A DNA stretch of 64,000 bases from Amblyornis subalaris (taxonomy: Eukaryota; Chordata; Aves; Passeriformes; Ptilonorhynchidae), in NCBI GenBank assembly GCA_018881555.1, contig JACAXG010000055.1:4114978-4178977 (forward strand), read 5' to 3'. The notes under the pieces are model-generated. The model did no database searches and had not been told where the DNA came from. It saw nothing but the letters and a program-made list of their open reading frames with translations. The position numbers were made by a program, and so were the translations under genes. Of this stretch, positions 13,482 through 23,566 are shown piece by piece (within the stretch, counting starts at the first letter, position 1; each line of letters starts with the position of its first letter).

Positions 13482-14655
13482 TCCATGCCAGCCACCAGAT
13501 CAAAAGCCTCAAATGGCAAATGGGGTAGCTGAGATGGGGATACACATCCTGATGCCTGGCCTTGCTGGAAGGGGAGGAGCCACTGGATGGAGAAGCAGTT
13601 CCTGATCTGGGACTGGCTCTGCCCGTTCTTTCTAGGTGTGAGCAGCCCATACAGGGCACTCTGCTGGTGCTTAAGAATGTCTACAGCAAAGCACTGCTTA
13701 TCTCGATTACTACTTATTTAAACTAAAACCACTCTTAAAGTAGATCAAGTAGTGCTTGACTTACATGTTTGTACAAGCTGTCATAAAGAAAACTACTGTG
13801 TTATATTCGTAATTTTCAAGTGAAAATAAAAATATGCTCTTATTTTCTGAAGTGAGAAGTTTTTGCAAGGTGGTAAAAATAAAAGTTGTGTTGAGTGGTA
13901 TAAACATCTAGGCTGCTTCACTCTTTCACAATGAAAGATCTGCATCTTACGAATTACAGATTTTTGCAAATAGTTCTTGATCAAAATTAATTCAGAAAAA
14001 GAGCAAATCAAGACTTTTTACTAGTTGCTTTTGGTAGCTTTCACTCACTTTAAGAGCTGATTGTTGATCTGGTATTGCTATCATGACTAAAAAATGCATT
14101 TCTTCACCATTTCTGGTATCTTTCTGAAGTGTGATCTACAGCTGTGAGCTACAGGCACAGGTTCCCAGTATGGCATTCTCAGTAGGATACTCATAAACTT
14201 TGGCAGCTGAGTGGAGTCTGGCTGAATATTTCACAGCCTGGATTAATAGGAACATATGCTAGCCATAAAGAAAGACTGAATGTGGGTGACTAATTTCAGA
14301 TTGCTGGGAAGTGTAAACTGTGATCTGACATCTGTAGTGCTAGGTGTGGTCATATGCTTGGACAGTTGCAAAAACCTTTGCTTCACATTTTCTGGATAGT
14401 TATCTTGATTATTTTCCCGCTGGTTAATTATATCCACTCTCTCTTTCTGACTTTTTCACTCAAGATAAATTTCCTCTTAACATGTTTTTTTGATTACTGT
14501 AACCTTGAATAATCTCTAAGTAATTTTGGGTAGAAAAAGTTATTTATTTAAGAATACTTTCTTCCCAAAATGAGCTGTTCTATATACAGCACTAATGTTG
14601 AGGCTGAGTTGAATAGGACTCAGTTGAACCACAGCTGAAGTGGTTCTAACACTTA

Positions 14656-14680
14656 GAATCATAGAATATCCTGAGTATTT
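14656..14680 (-). mobile_element. Possible minimal CR1 tail remnant
   Basis: TAGAATCATAGAATATCCTG matches the reversed tail and first bases of older CR1 copies, but the similarity stops after about 25 bp. It may be an extreme 5' truncation or a chance match. Confidence 0.4.
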
Positions 14681-17600
14681 TTTAAATTACTGCCTATTTG
14701 TTATTAAAGATTACTGCAATTTTTTGTATGTTTCCCAGTTTCTGCTAAACTGTTTTCTTTTAATAAACGGAGTAAACCAAGTTTATTTTAATAAACTTTC
14801 ACACTTTAGCCTGTAGGTGGTTCTTGTCTGTCTTCCCTCAAGTGTCATGGCTCACTTTTTCCCATTTTGTAGCCCCCAGTTTCCAGATTAAAAAGATTCC
14901 TTGACTTACAGAATTTTAGTGTAGGAAAATCAGTACTGTGATAAAGTCCCTCCTTGATTACACTTTGTTGAATATTCATGTCTCTTTATTATGATATATG
15001 ATTGCCTTAGGCTGTTCTTCTGAGATACTGTCCTGGAGATGCCAGAGAAAGGCTTTAGCACTTTAATTATGCAGGAATTGTATTCTGTGTTGGCATCTTA
15101 ATTTTTTTATGAGCTGGATTTACTTCTCTATCTTTTGAACAAGGGAGAGCTTGAAACTTGAAGTTACTCTTGTGTAAGGCTAATGCCGTNTCTTTGGGGC
15201 ATTGCATTTACTATATGGCAGTTGTGGTTGTTTCTACTGGACACAATTTGAGGTTTTCCTAAGTGAAGAAGGATTTTGTGGTTTTGCTCCNTACTGATAA
15301 CACACAACAGTGAAAAAACCTTGTCGTGGTCAACAGAAAGAATTATTCATNCAGGCTCATGAAGATATGATTGTTCTATAAATCTGAAACAATATGAACT
15401 AGTGAGAAGCTTCCTTTATATTGCTTCAGATTTCTCTGGTCCTTCACTCCTTCTCAGTTGGATGCCACATAGTAACAGGTTTTTGGCACTAATTACAATG
15501 TTGGCCACACTGGTTTNGGCTAGTGGCTAGATAGATAGGGACATAAAGGTCTGCAATTACTTAGTCTATTAGATGTTCAACAGTACAGGTTCTTTAGCTA
15601 TGATGAACCAGCTCTCTACAATTCAATAAATTAGTGCTAAAGTATCAGACTTAAATGACAGCTGCTGATGTTAGACCCCCATTCTAGAACAGATGCACCT
15701 AAGTCTGTCCATTACTGTAATTTATGTTCTCATGTGGTTTTAGTGCTGGTGGTTTGTCCCCCTGCCCTTGTGCATTTCAGAGCTCTGCTGTAGCCAAGTA
15801 CAGTTGTGCCACAGCTAAGAAATGGACTTCTATAAATCTGACGCAGGGGAGATACTAAATGGGAAGGTGTGCTGCCAATCATCCTTGAAATAACTTTCAG
15901 TGACCAGTTCTAAACTGCTGATAATGCCTTTACTAGATATATGCAGTGGGTGGGAAGCCTGGATATTAGAGGAGACTTGAGCTTTCCCTGATGTTCATAC
16001 TCAAATACAAGCTGTGCAATGAAGATTTTAGCTTTATCTGCTAGGGAAATGGGTAGTGTACTAGAACAGCATTCAAATGCACTGCTTTCTCAAGTATTTC
16101 CTATTAGCATGTTTAATAAGGCACTCTGTTATCCCCTTAGGTTGACTGTCATTACTGAAAGCTGAAGTGTTAACTGTAACAGCAGAAAAGAACTCTTTGA
16201 GACTATAAAAAGGCTTAATTTCTGTTCAGGTTGAGCAGTATAATTCTAATATGTTGTGGAGCTGTCTGCAGAATAGGAGGTGGCTGATTGTTGACAGCTC
16301 CTGTATGTGTGTTTGTGAAAGCTAATGGTCTTTTAAAATAAGTATCCTTTGCAATTAAAATGTATCCCTTTTGTCAATGATGGATGTTCTTATCTCCACA
16401 AACTATTTGAATCGATTCTTTGACAGTAAAGATTATACAATTATTGTAGAACTTTTCAGTTCTTTCAGGAAGTTAACCAGCATGTTGCCCCTATCCTCCT
16501 GAGTGTGAACAATGTTCTAAAATTATCAGTTGGCAAGAAAGCTGGTTTTGTCAGAGTAAAGCAAAAACCTTAAGGTATAATTTCGTGGGAATACAACTGA
16601 AAGAAAATACTTGATGAATGTCTTTTTGTCTGTATACTCTGACATACTTCTGGGGTCAATCGTATTTCCAAGGTACTAAACTTAGATTGCATGTCCAGTA
16701 TTCAAGATTTAAGAAGTTTACCAGATTTCCTGCAAAGTTCCTGGGAGAAAACATTAGCTTGGTGCTCATCTGTTGGTTGGCAAATTTCCCCCTACCACCT
16801 TTGGAATTTGCTATTTACTTATAGTCCCCTTGCACCCCCGCAAAAAGCTCACATTGACTTCGTATTCAAACTTTCCTGTAGCGTAGCAACCTCTGCTAAT
16901 CTTTAATTCCTGATTCTCTTTGCCATAAACTTGCTTCTTCATCAGGTTGCCTCCATAAATCNTCTGTCTGTGGAATCACTTGCTGCTTGGAATCCTTACA
17001 ATTAAAACAAACCATTACGGGACACTTCTTAATTAAGTGAATTTTAAAGTTGGTAGCATTAAAGTTTAATATTTTAATGAAAACTTGCTCTTACAAGTTC
17101 ATTCTAAGGTATGTGAAATATTTTATTTTGGTTAAGTACCTCAGCGCAGCTTTATATGTTAGTGAAGGATGTTCTGAATGGAAATGTTTTAGTTTCTGCC
17201 CGTTCATTTGGAGCTCCTAATAACACAAATTTTTAAGTTGCTGTACTCTGAAATAGGATCAGAGGTATCTTTGTGCCTTTTTTGTGATTATTTCATATCC
17301 CAATTTTAGTTTCCAGCTGGACAGTCTGGAGTCCCATGGCAGTTCAGGCCACTCCACCGTCATAAATAGCCCTGCCTATGGGCCAGTACAGTCTTTTAAT
17401 CTCATTGTGAACTGTTATAAGGGAGATAAGTGGTACAAATGCCTTAACAGGAAGGTGGATATCCTTCTAGCTGGTTGTATTCCCTGGTTTTCTTGGTGTT
17501 CATGCAACTGGTCAGTACAAGCTGGACAAAAGGAGGGACAGAACCATGATGCAACGAGACACCAGCTCCTGGATGTGCTTCCTTAGCATTTCTAGTTAAC

Positions 17601-19575
17601 CATCAGTCCTCTTTAATACTAAGCATGAAAGACTCATTTTGTTGCGTGCGTTTTTTTTTAAAGTTACCCAGTTTGTGTCATCTGTCTCTTGTGTTTGTGA
17701 ACCTCCTGGGTAGTAATCTGAAGAGCAGCAACAAAAGGTTGTCAGGAATCCTTCCCTATTTGCTGCTCCTGACACTGGTTATTGTCTGATGCCAGCAAAA
17801 TGACTGACACATCTCTACTACCTTAGAGCGTTTTTATTGTGCTAGGAGTAAAAGTGCATCTCATTCAATATCCTGTCTCCAGCTTTTGTTGCTCTGTTGC
17901 TTTTATGATGCACCTTCCCTCCTATCTGCAGGAGACATGACTGAAGCTGTAGTGGAAGTCCTGAGCTGGACAGGGTACATTTGTATCCATCTGATTGTGC
18001 AAAAAGAAGTCTTTAAAATTATTCCATCTCTTTAGCATTTATGCTCAAATGCATTTTATAAACAATAACCGGGATTCTTTCCTTAGTCTTTGTGTTTTCT
18101 ACCTTAATGTCATTTCTTAAAATATAGTTATAATTCTAATTATCATAGGCATTCTCCTTCATTGACCTTTTTGTTTCTATTGTCAGTAGGTTTGTTGACT
18201 TCATTCCTGAACTTCTTAATGAATTCTTTATGATGCTTACATGTTCATACTGGAAGTACCTTTCTGGATGATAATGTGATTCTAAGATGTCTCTTCACAC
18301 CTCTGTTCTATTGATTGTCTTAAAATTGAGCTGTGTACAGACTTGTCTCTGCTTGCCAGTGGTAAGTCTGCAGATTATAGTAGGAGCCCTAGTAATTAGT
18401 CTCCTAAGTGATTTTAGGAGTGAAAAAACATTTAATATGATGATTTCAGCCTNTTGTGTCATCTGATGCTTCCCATATAATAATTAGATGCATCTTCTGG
18501 TCGAAATTTAAGGAACATTCTATTATGTTTTTCTAAGCTATATCCTTTAATGAGGACAGAAAGTTCATGCCTTGGTTACTCAAGTGGATAAAGACTGGAC
18601 TTGCCTGCTCTCTTTTCTCATATTTCGTAGCTGTGGTGCACAGTGTAGAGGTTCAGCCTTCTCTGACAGATTTCCAGTTAATTGTTTTCATTTTCTTTTT
18701 CTCATGTCTTGTCACTTATCAGCTCTATTAGTTAGGTAGTAATATACTTGCCTNCAGCAAGAAGAATCTTTTATTTGATGTGAGCACTTTAACAGTGAGA
18801 GCATATTAGAAAATGTCATCTAAGTGTAAATGAAAGCATTCTCATATGAAAGATTAAGGAAAGATTCCATTGCAGCTGCATTTGTTTTGCTGGGAAAGCT
18901 GTTATTTGTTTTCAAATTTCTTTAATATCTAGCTATTAAAATAATCACATAACAAATACTGGTTATGTATTTCAGAGATTTTTATACTTGGCTAGTATTT
19001 AATGCCTTGCTTCTGACTATGCCTTTTCAGAAGAACTTTCCTCTGTTCTAGTGTGTCTTCAATTGAAATTAGAGTAGGAAGATCTGGAGAACATTGATAC
19101 ATTCTAAGTCAACTGAAAGCAAATGAGTAATGTAAATAACACTAGAGAATCTAAAACATTATTTTCTTAAAGTGATATGATTTTTTTCCCTTAATTCAAT
19201 CTGTTTCAAAATAGCCATTTTTACTCCTGCTGTTTTTTTCAGGAAGAACTGTGCTTTTGTGAGTGAATGCTTGTTGCATGACAGTCAGATAAACTGGGGA
19301 GGCTTTCCTAACTGCCTCCTCCTGTTCCCTGAAGCCTCCTTCCACATTCTTTCAGATTCAGAGTAGCAAAGCATATGTTTTGATATCAAATGGATAATTG
19401 AATATATGTAACAAGTGTGCCTTCTGAATTGAGGTTTTTGCTTGGATGTTTTGAACCTGTAGGTTTTGGGACACATAGTAGAGGAAGTAAGGTCTGAATA
19501 GAAATCCAGAAAGGCTGTTTTAGATAGCAGCATTGTGAAAAGTCTCAGGGTGTGAAAGCCAGCATGGAAGTTGCA

Positions 19576-19737
19576 GAATTACAGAGTCATTTTGGTTGGA
19601 CAGCCACATATGGAGATGGTCAAGGCCTAACTGGACATGGTTCTGGGTAGCTTGCTCTAGCTGCCCCTGCTTGAACAGCAGTTGGACTAGATGATTTCAA
19701 ATGTTTCTGGCAATCTAAACAGTTCTGTGTGATTTTG
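19576..19737 (+). mobile_element. Old CR1 LINE 3' end
   Basis: From about 19614 the sequence follows a CR1 3' UTR in sense: TCAAGGCCTAACTGGACATG, GGTAGCTTGCTCTAG, GACTAGATGATTTC, ending near TTCTGTGTGATTTT. It is more diverged than the 8.8-kb copy. The preceding ACAGAGTCATTTTGGTTGGA looks like the reversed tail of another CR1, so this may be two small fragments meeting head to head. Confidence 0.75.
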
Positions 19738-20429
19738 AACTAATACTCTAACTCCTTAGGTTTCCGTAGGAAATCTTGTGCTGCTTATTGCAGGTTTGAT
19801 AATAAATAATTTCAGCTATTTTACTAATGACAGCTGAATAGCTTGTATCACTGGCTAGCTTGCGACAGGACTGTTGAGGTGTGCAAACGTCCCCTTTCTC
19901 TGTTTATTCCTATGGTCATTAACTTGTGAAAAGAATGCAGCAGAAACAATGAATCTGTTGTCATGATGTCTCTTGTTCAAGACTTTTTACAAACACAAAT
20001 TAACTTCCAAACTACCCCTTTCATACTACCTCGCTGCAACAGGTTTTAGTTTCACCNGTAAGAGGCAAGTGTTGCAGCTGGGGCTCCCAGTGATTCTCGC
20101 AGTGTCTCGCAGGGCTGGTGGTGTGCACTGAACATTAGTGAAAGCTGTTGGNCTGGCCAGCGGTGTGGCTCTGCTTTTTGGATGCCTGAGAAGCATTTTT
20201 GGCTGACATGTTTTGAACAAGATTCCTCTGCAGATCCTGTGTAAAATCAGTCTTCATTAAGAGTTGAAAGTAGGTAAAAGGTAGCTTTTTTTCAGAGCAT
20301 ATATTAGTTTTGGTTGTGCACACCTTTCTGACTATTTTCCAGTAAAAACCACATACAGATGTTGCCATCTGTACTTCTCCAGTTAGCTTCACTTCTTGAT
20401 TATATATGTCAAAGATACATCTTAACATA

Positions 20430-20670
20430 TGGTCCCAAGAAGCCTATGGGAAGATGGCCACACTGCACTGGGGGAACGAGCATGGGCATATGAGTTGATG
20501 TGCCCAAGGCAGAGGGGTGGCTGGGGGCGCAGGAAGGCCCAGCATCCGTGGGCCATCGTTGCTGCAGCTGTAGGGCCCTTCCCCTCTGCCCCGGTGGCAG
20601 CCACTCCCTCGCGTGGGTCTTCAGTGGCTGTTGTTTGCAGCAAATGGACACACTCCGCTGCTTTCCCATA
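20430..20670. other. Local GC-rich patch in intron 1
   Basis: About 240 bp clearly richer in G and C than the flanks and with several CpGs (for example around 20526, 20551 and 20610). Frames are open on both strands, but none resembles a known protein and there are no matching splice sites. It could be a regulatory element or an unrecognised repeat remnant. Confidence 0.4.
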
Positions 20671-21772
20671 AAGGCTTTTCTCCTGCATGTGTGTCTCCAT
20701 CACTGTAATTGTCATTACTTCGAATACTGACATGAAAGATGTGAGAGAATACCCCTAATGGTGAGCTGGGTTTGAAAATTCNCTTCTCTGTCAAACACAC
20801 AAAGGACTATTTGAATGCTTCTTTCCATGGTGCATTCTGGTTGGCTTTGAAAATTGGTTGAATAAATTTTTTAATGTTTTTTTTTTCCCCTGACATTTTT
20901 ATGTGGGTTTTTTATTCCGTGCGGGTTGCTCAGTCAGTAGGAGGAGGAGGCATTGGCATGTCCTGGGAGGCTCTGTCGGGAACTGGGTTATCATGCTCAG
21001 AGGCTGCTGTGAGTGTTTACCTATTGCAACAAAGGATCTTCTCATGCCATTTTATTATTAAACAATCCATATTCCTCGCTCGAGTTTTGGAGGCTCCCAG
21101 CAGTCCTGTCAGGCTAACCTTGTTGCTAAAGATGATTTTGTGCTCTTAGTTTGGTGAGTCAGCCAGGCAGTGGGGCGCTGGCCGAAGCCTCTACCATCCT
21201 ATGGCAAAGCCCTTCTACTGTGGCACGAGGCAGGAACTGTAGCTGTGCTTCAGGAGTCATGTGCACAAATTTAGGTGGTCCCATTTCTTGCTGGGGCTGT
21301 GGCACTAGCCTGTACTGATGTGGGCCTGTCCGTATGGACTCGGTGGAGCTGCCTCAGCCTGGTAGATGTGGTGTCTGTGATGGTGCTTGGCTGTGCTCAC
21401 TGTGCTCAAGTTGTATCTTGAGTTGTATCTTAGCTGACTTCAGTAGAAATGTATTTTTGGGCGTGTGCTGCCAATGTACTTCCAGTTTTAACTACAAAAA
21501 AAGTTGCTGTTGCTTGTCACTGTTGGTTCTTTTAAGGAAATAGGGATTTGGACCACCAAAGCATGTGCATGTGCTGCACCCAGTGGTCTTCATACACTGT
21601 TGCACTATGTTTTTACAGTTTGTGTGTAATCCTCATGGACATTTCTGTCTTTTGCACAAATGACTCATTGCATAGTTTATAGGAAATACTACCAGTGTTA
21701 AGACAGAATAAAAAACAGCTGTGGTTTAGGATTAGTTCTTGTTTCCTTATGGTGGTAGAATTTTTAGCATTG

Positions 21773-21908
21773 AATCACAGAATCATAAAATCATGGAATG
21801 GCTTGGATTGGAAGGAACCTTAAAGATCATCCAATTCCCCTGCATTGGCAGAGATGCCACTCTCTAGATGAGGTTGCTCAGGGCCCTATCCAACCTATCC
21901 TTGAAATA
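21773..21908 (-). mobile_element. CR1 LINE 3' end, antisense
   Basis: Starts with the reversed tail AATCACAGAATCATAAAATC, then GGAAGGAACCTTAAAGATCA, CCCTGCATTGGCAGAGA, GAGGTTGCTCAGGGCCC and CCAACCTATCCTTGAA, which is the standard order of a CR1 3' UTR read backwards. Only about 135 bp remain, with no coding part. Confidence 0.92.
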
Positions 21909-21955
21909 GCACATGGAATACTTTTAAACCAAGTCAAGAAACAATTTCTTCTATA

Positions 21956-22005
21956 ACAATAATGAAATGACACAATAATAATGATAATGATGATGATAAT
22001 AATGC
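21956..22005. repeat. Imperfect (AAT/ATG)n microsatellite
   Basis: A run of AATAATGA, AATAATAATGATAATG and GATGATAATAATG units, interrupted. It begins about 50 bp after the CR1 fragment that ends near 21908. Confidence 0.8.
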
Positions 22006-22366
22006 TTGGCCTTGTTTTTGTTTTTGGTGGTGGAAATCATGCTAAAGTTCTGTTTAAACAGAGTTCTGTGAAAATCTGATGTTTTCAGTTAGTCACTTTA
22101 TCTTGTGTGCTTACTTGGATCATAGCATCTCTTTCTTTNCAAACTGTAGATATATCTATCCTTTTATTTAATCTCAATATACATGTGAATTAAAGAAAGT
22201 TNTTCCTTGTATCATTACATCAAACCTTGAAATTCCAATACAGCCGTTAGCAACCATTTGCTCTGGGTATGCTTCTAGAGTTCCTTAGTTGCATTTTCTT
22301 TCTTTTCATCCTTCGGAACTCAGAAACCAAATTTGTCCAGCCTTTTCCATTTAAATGTGTGCAGAT

Positions 22367-22476
22367 TTTTGCTGGGAAAGAGTTAATTTTGTAAACACAG
22401 AGTCCTGATTTTAAATCCAAAATATAGCCCATACTGGCTCCTGTGAAGNACATTAACTCTCCCACAGCTAAAACCA
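22367..22476 (-). mobile_element. Truncated second LTR with an inverted LTR-end copy
   Basis: Reading the minus strand from 22476 down to about 22410, the sequence repeats the start of the LTR found at 22733-23315: TGGTTTTAGCTG, GAGAGTTAATG, then a block equivalent to GGGCTA-TTTT-GATTT. About a dozen differences are seen over some 62 bp. Beyond that the LTR match stops, and 22367-22405 instead carries the LTR start on the plus strand (GCTGGGAAAGAGTTAATTTT). The two LTR starts therefore face each other about 30 bp apart. This is most simply a 3' LTR truncated and rearranged, at the far end of the element that begins at 23315. Confidence 0.65.
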
Positions 22477-22732
22477 GCCCATTCTCCCCACCTTATTTAG
22501 ATGCAGTGCATTCTTATTACGCATGAACCCCCTTCCCATCCTTTGAAATAATACACAGATATCATTCCCGTAGTCTACGGACCACCCCTNTAAGGTGTCC
22601 ATAAATGTCTGTTGNGTTCCTTTAGGCTGGGACTTTGGGCTCCATCTGTTCTGATGGTCCCTCAGGGCAGGGCAGGTGGTGTGTTCTGTGGAGTTACTGG
22701 GTACCAAAGCCAGCTCAGGTCAGGTCACTGCT
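22477..22732 (-). mobile_element. Residual internal region of the LTR element
   Basis: This 256-bp piece lies between the two LTR-derived blocks. On the minus strand it ends with a purine-rich tract (GGATGGGAAGGGGG, then GGTGGGGAGAATGGGC) just before the second LTR start, where a polypurine tract is expected. No gag, pol or env reading frame is present, so the element is either a nonautonomous form or a provirus with nearly all of its interior deleted. Confidence 0.6.
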
Positions 22733-23315
22733 TGTCACGCCCAACCTTGGTCAGCAACTCAACCACATGCAGCTGCTCACTCACTCCCTGCTGGTGGGGT
22801 GGGGGAGAGAATTGGAAGACTGAAAGTGAGAAAACTTGTGGGTTGGGATAAAGACAGTTTAGTTGGCATAGCAAAAGCCACGCACACAAGCAAAGCAAAA
22901 CAAGGAATTCATTCACCACTTCCCACNGGCAGGCAGGTGTTCAGCCATTTGCAGGAGAGCAGGGCACCATCACGTGTTACGGTTACTGGGGAAGACTCCA
23001 TCACTCTTAACATCCCCCCTTTCCTCCTTCTTCCCCCAGCTCTATATGCTAAGCATGATGCCATATAGTTTGGACTAGCCCCTATGTCAATTGGGGTCAG
23101 CTGTCCTGGCTGTGTCCACTCACAACTTCCTGTGCACCCCCAGCCTCCTCACTGGTGGGATGGTGAGAGGCAGAACAGGTCTTGACTCTGTGCAAGCACT
23201 GCTCAGCAATAAAGAAAATGTCCCCGAATCATCAACGCTATTTCCAGCACAAATCTAAAACGTAGCCCTATACCAGCTACTATGAAGAAAATTAACTCTA
23301 TCTCAGCCAAAACCA
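22733..23315 (-). mobile_element. ERVL-like LTR, antisense to the gene
   Basis: I recognise this as an avian endogenous-retrovirus LTR of the ERVL type, read on the minus strand. It starts TGGTTTTGGCTGAGATAGAG at 23315, runs through GAGTTAATTTTCTTC, the segment GGAGGCTGGGGGTGCAC and a CAGCTGACCCCAATTG block, and ends near CGTGACA at 22733, so TG...CA bounds a unit of about 583 bp. Where the LTR promoter is expected the sequence reads CATATAGAGC, a degraded TATA box. The usual ATTAAA poly(A) signal position reads ACTAAA. Both suggest an old copy with weak regulatory signals. The outer end lies 81 bp from the exon 2 splice acceptor. Family assignment is from memory. Confidence 0.8.
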
Positions 23316-23396
23316 GCATAAAATAGTATTTTATGATAAAAAAGTGATGTAGTATTTCTTTCGATTTTATAACTGTAACTGAATTTTTTCTTGTAG

Positions 23397-23556
23397 GTGT
23401 AGCATCTATGACTGTGCCAGTGTACATCGCAGAAGTGGCTCCACCACACTTACGAGGCAGATTAGTCACCATTAACACTCTCTTCATCACTGGAGGGCAG
23501 TTTTTTGCAAGTGTCGTGGATGGAATCTTCAGCTACCTCGCGAAGGATGGATGGAG
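23397..23556 (+). CDS. SLC2A13: SLC2A13 (HMIT) coding exon 2
   Basis: This exon belongs to the proton-coupled myo-inositol symporter HMIT, a 12-helix major facilitator family protein expressed mainly in brain. The 160-nt exon starts with the last two bases of a glycine codon and continues [16 protein letters not shown], then [20 protein letters not shown], and ends in [12 protein letters not shown] plus two bases of an arginine codon. This covers the end of helix 4, the conserved E-V-x-P-P-x-x-R-G-R loop and helix 5, and is nearly identical to mammalian HMIT. The acceptor is TTGTAG at 23391-23396. The donor must be AG|GTTTGT after 23556, because only that junction gives the conserved W-R-Y-M-L-G reading with the next exon. 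No stop or frameshift is seen. Exon numbering follows the mammalian gene and is an inference. Confidence 0.96.
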
Positions 23557-23566
23557 GTTTGTGAGT
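23557..23566 (+). promoter_or_regulatory. SLC2A13: Tandem 5' splice site after exon 2 (GTTT/GTGAGT)
   Basis: The donor that keeps the protein in frame is GTTTGT at 23557. Exactly four bases on, at 23561, lies GTGAGT, a closer match to the consensus intron start although it is preceded by TTT rather than AG. Use of the second site would add GTTT to the mRNA and shift the frame in exon 3. This is the GYNNGY type of overlapping donor described in vertebrates. Confidence 0.75.

Larger units (their letters stand above)
1..23396 (+). other. SLC2A13: SLC2A13 intron 1 (3' part)
   Basis: The stretch runs up to the first recognisable coding exon and ends in a good 3' splice site: a pyrimidine-rich run and TTGTAG at 23391-23396, with a plausible branch sequence (GTAACTGA) about 25 nt upstream. 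No reading frame in it resembles the N-terminal helices 1-4 of an inositol transporter, so the first coding exon must lie further upstream. The open frames present are short (mostly 60-130 codons), lack splice or homology support and occur on both strands at the density expected by chance. Apart from the repeats listed separately I see nothing identifiable here. A regulatory element or non-coding RNA cannot be excluded from sequence alone. Confidence 0.85.

Noticed and set aside
22676..23068. 130-codon plus-strand open frame
   Set aside because: It lies wholly within the LTR element and its residual interior, antisense to the element. No protein resemblance.
23557..23560. Placing the end of exon 2 at the stronger-looking GTGAGT donor (exon end 23560)
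   Set aside because: It would shift the frame into exon 3 and lose the conserved Y-M-L-G-L helix 6 sequence. The upstream GTTTGT donor gives the correct protein.
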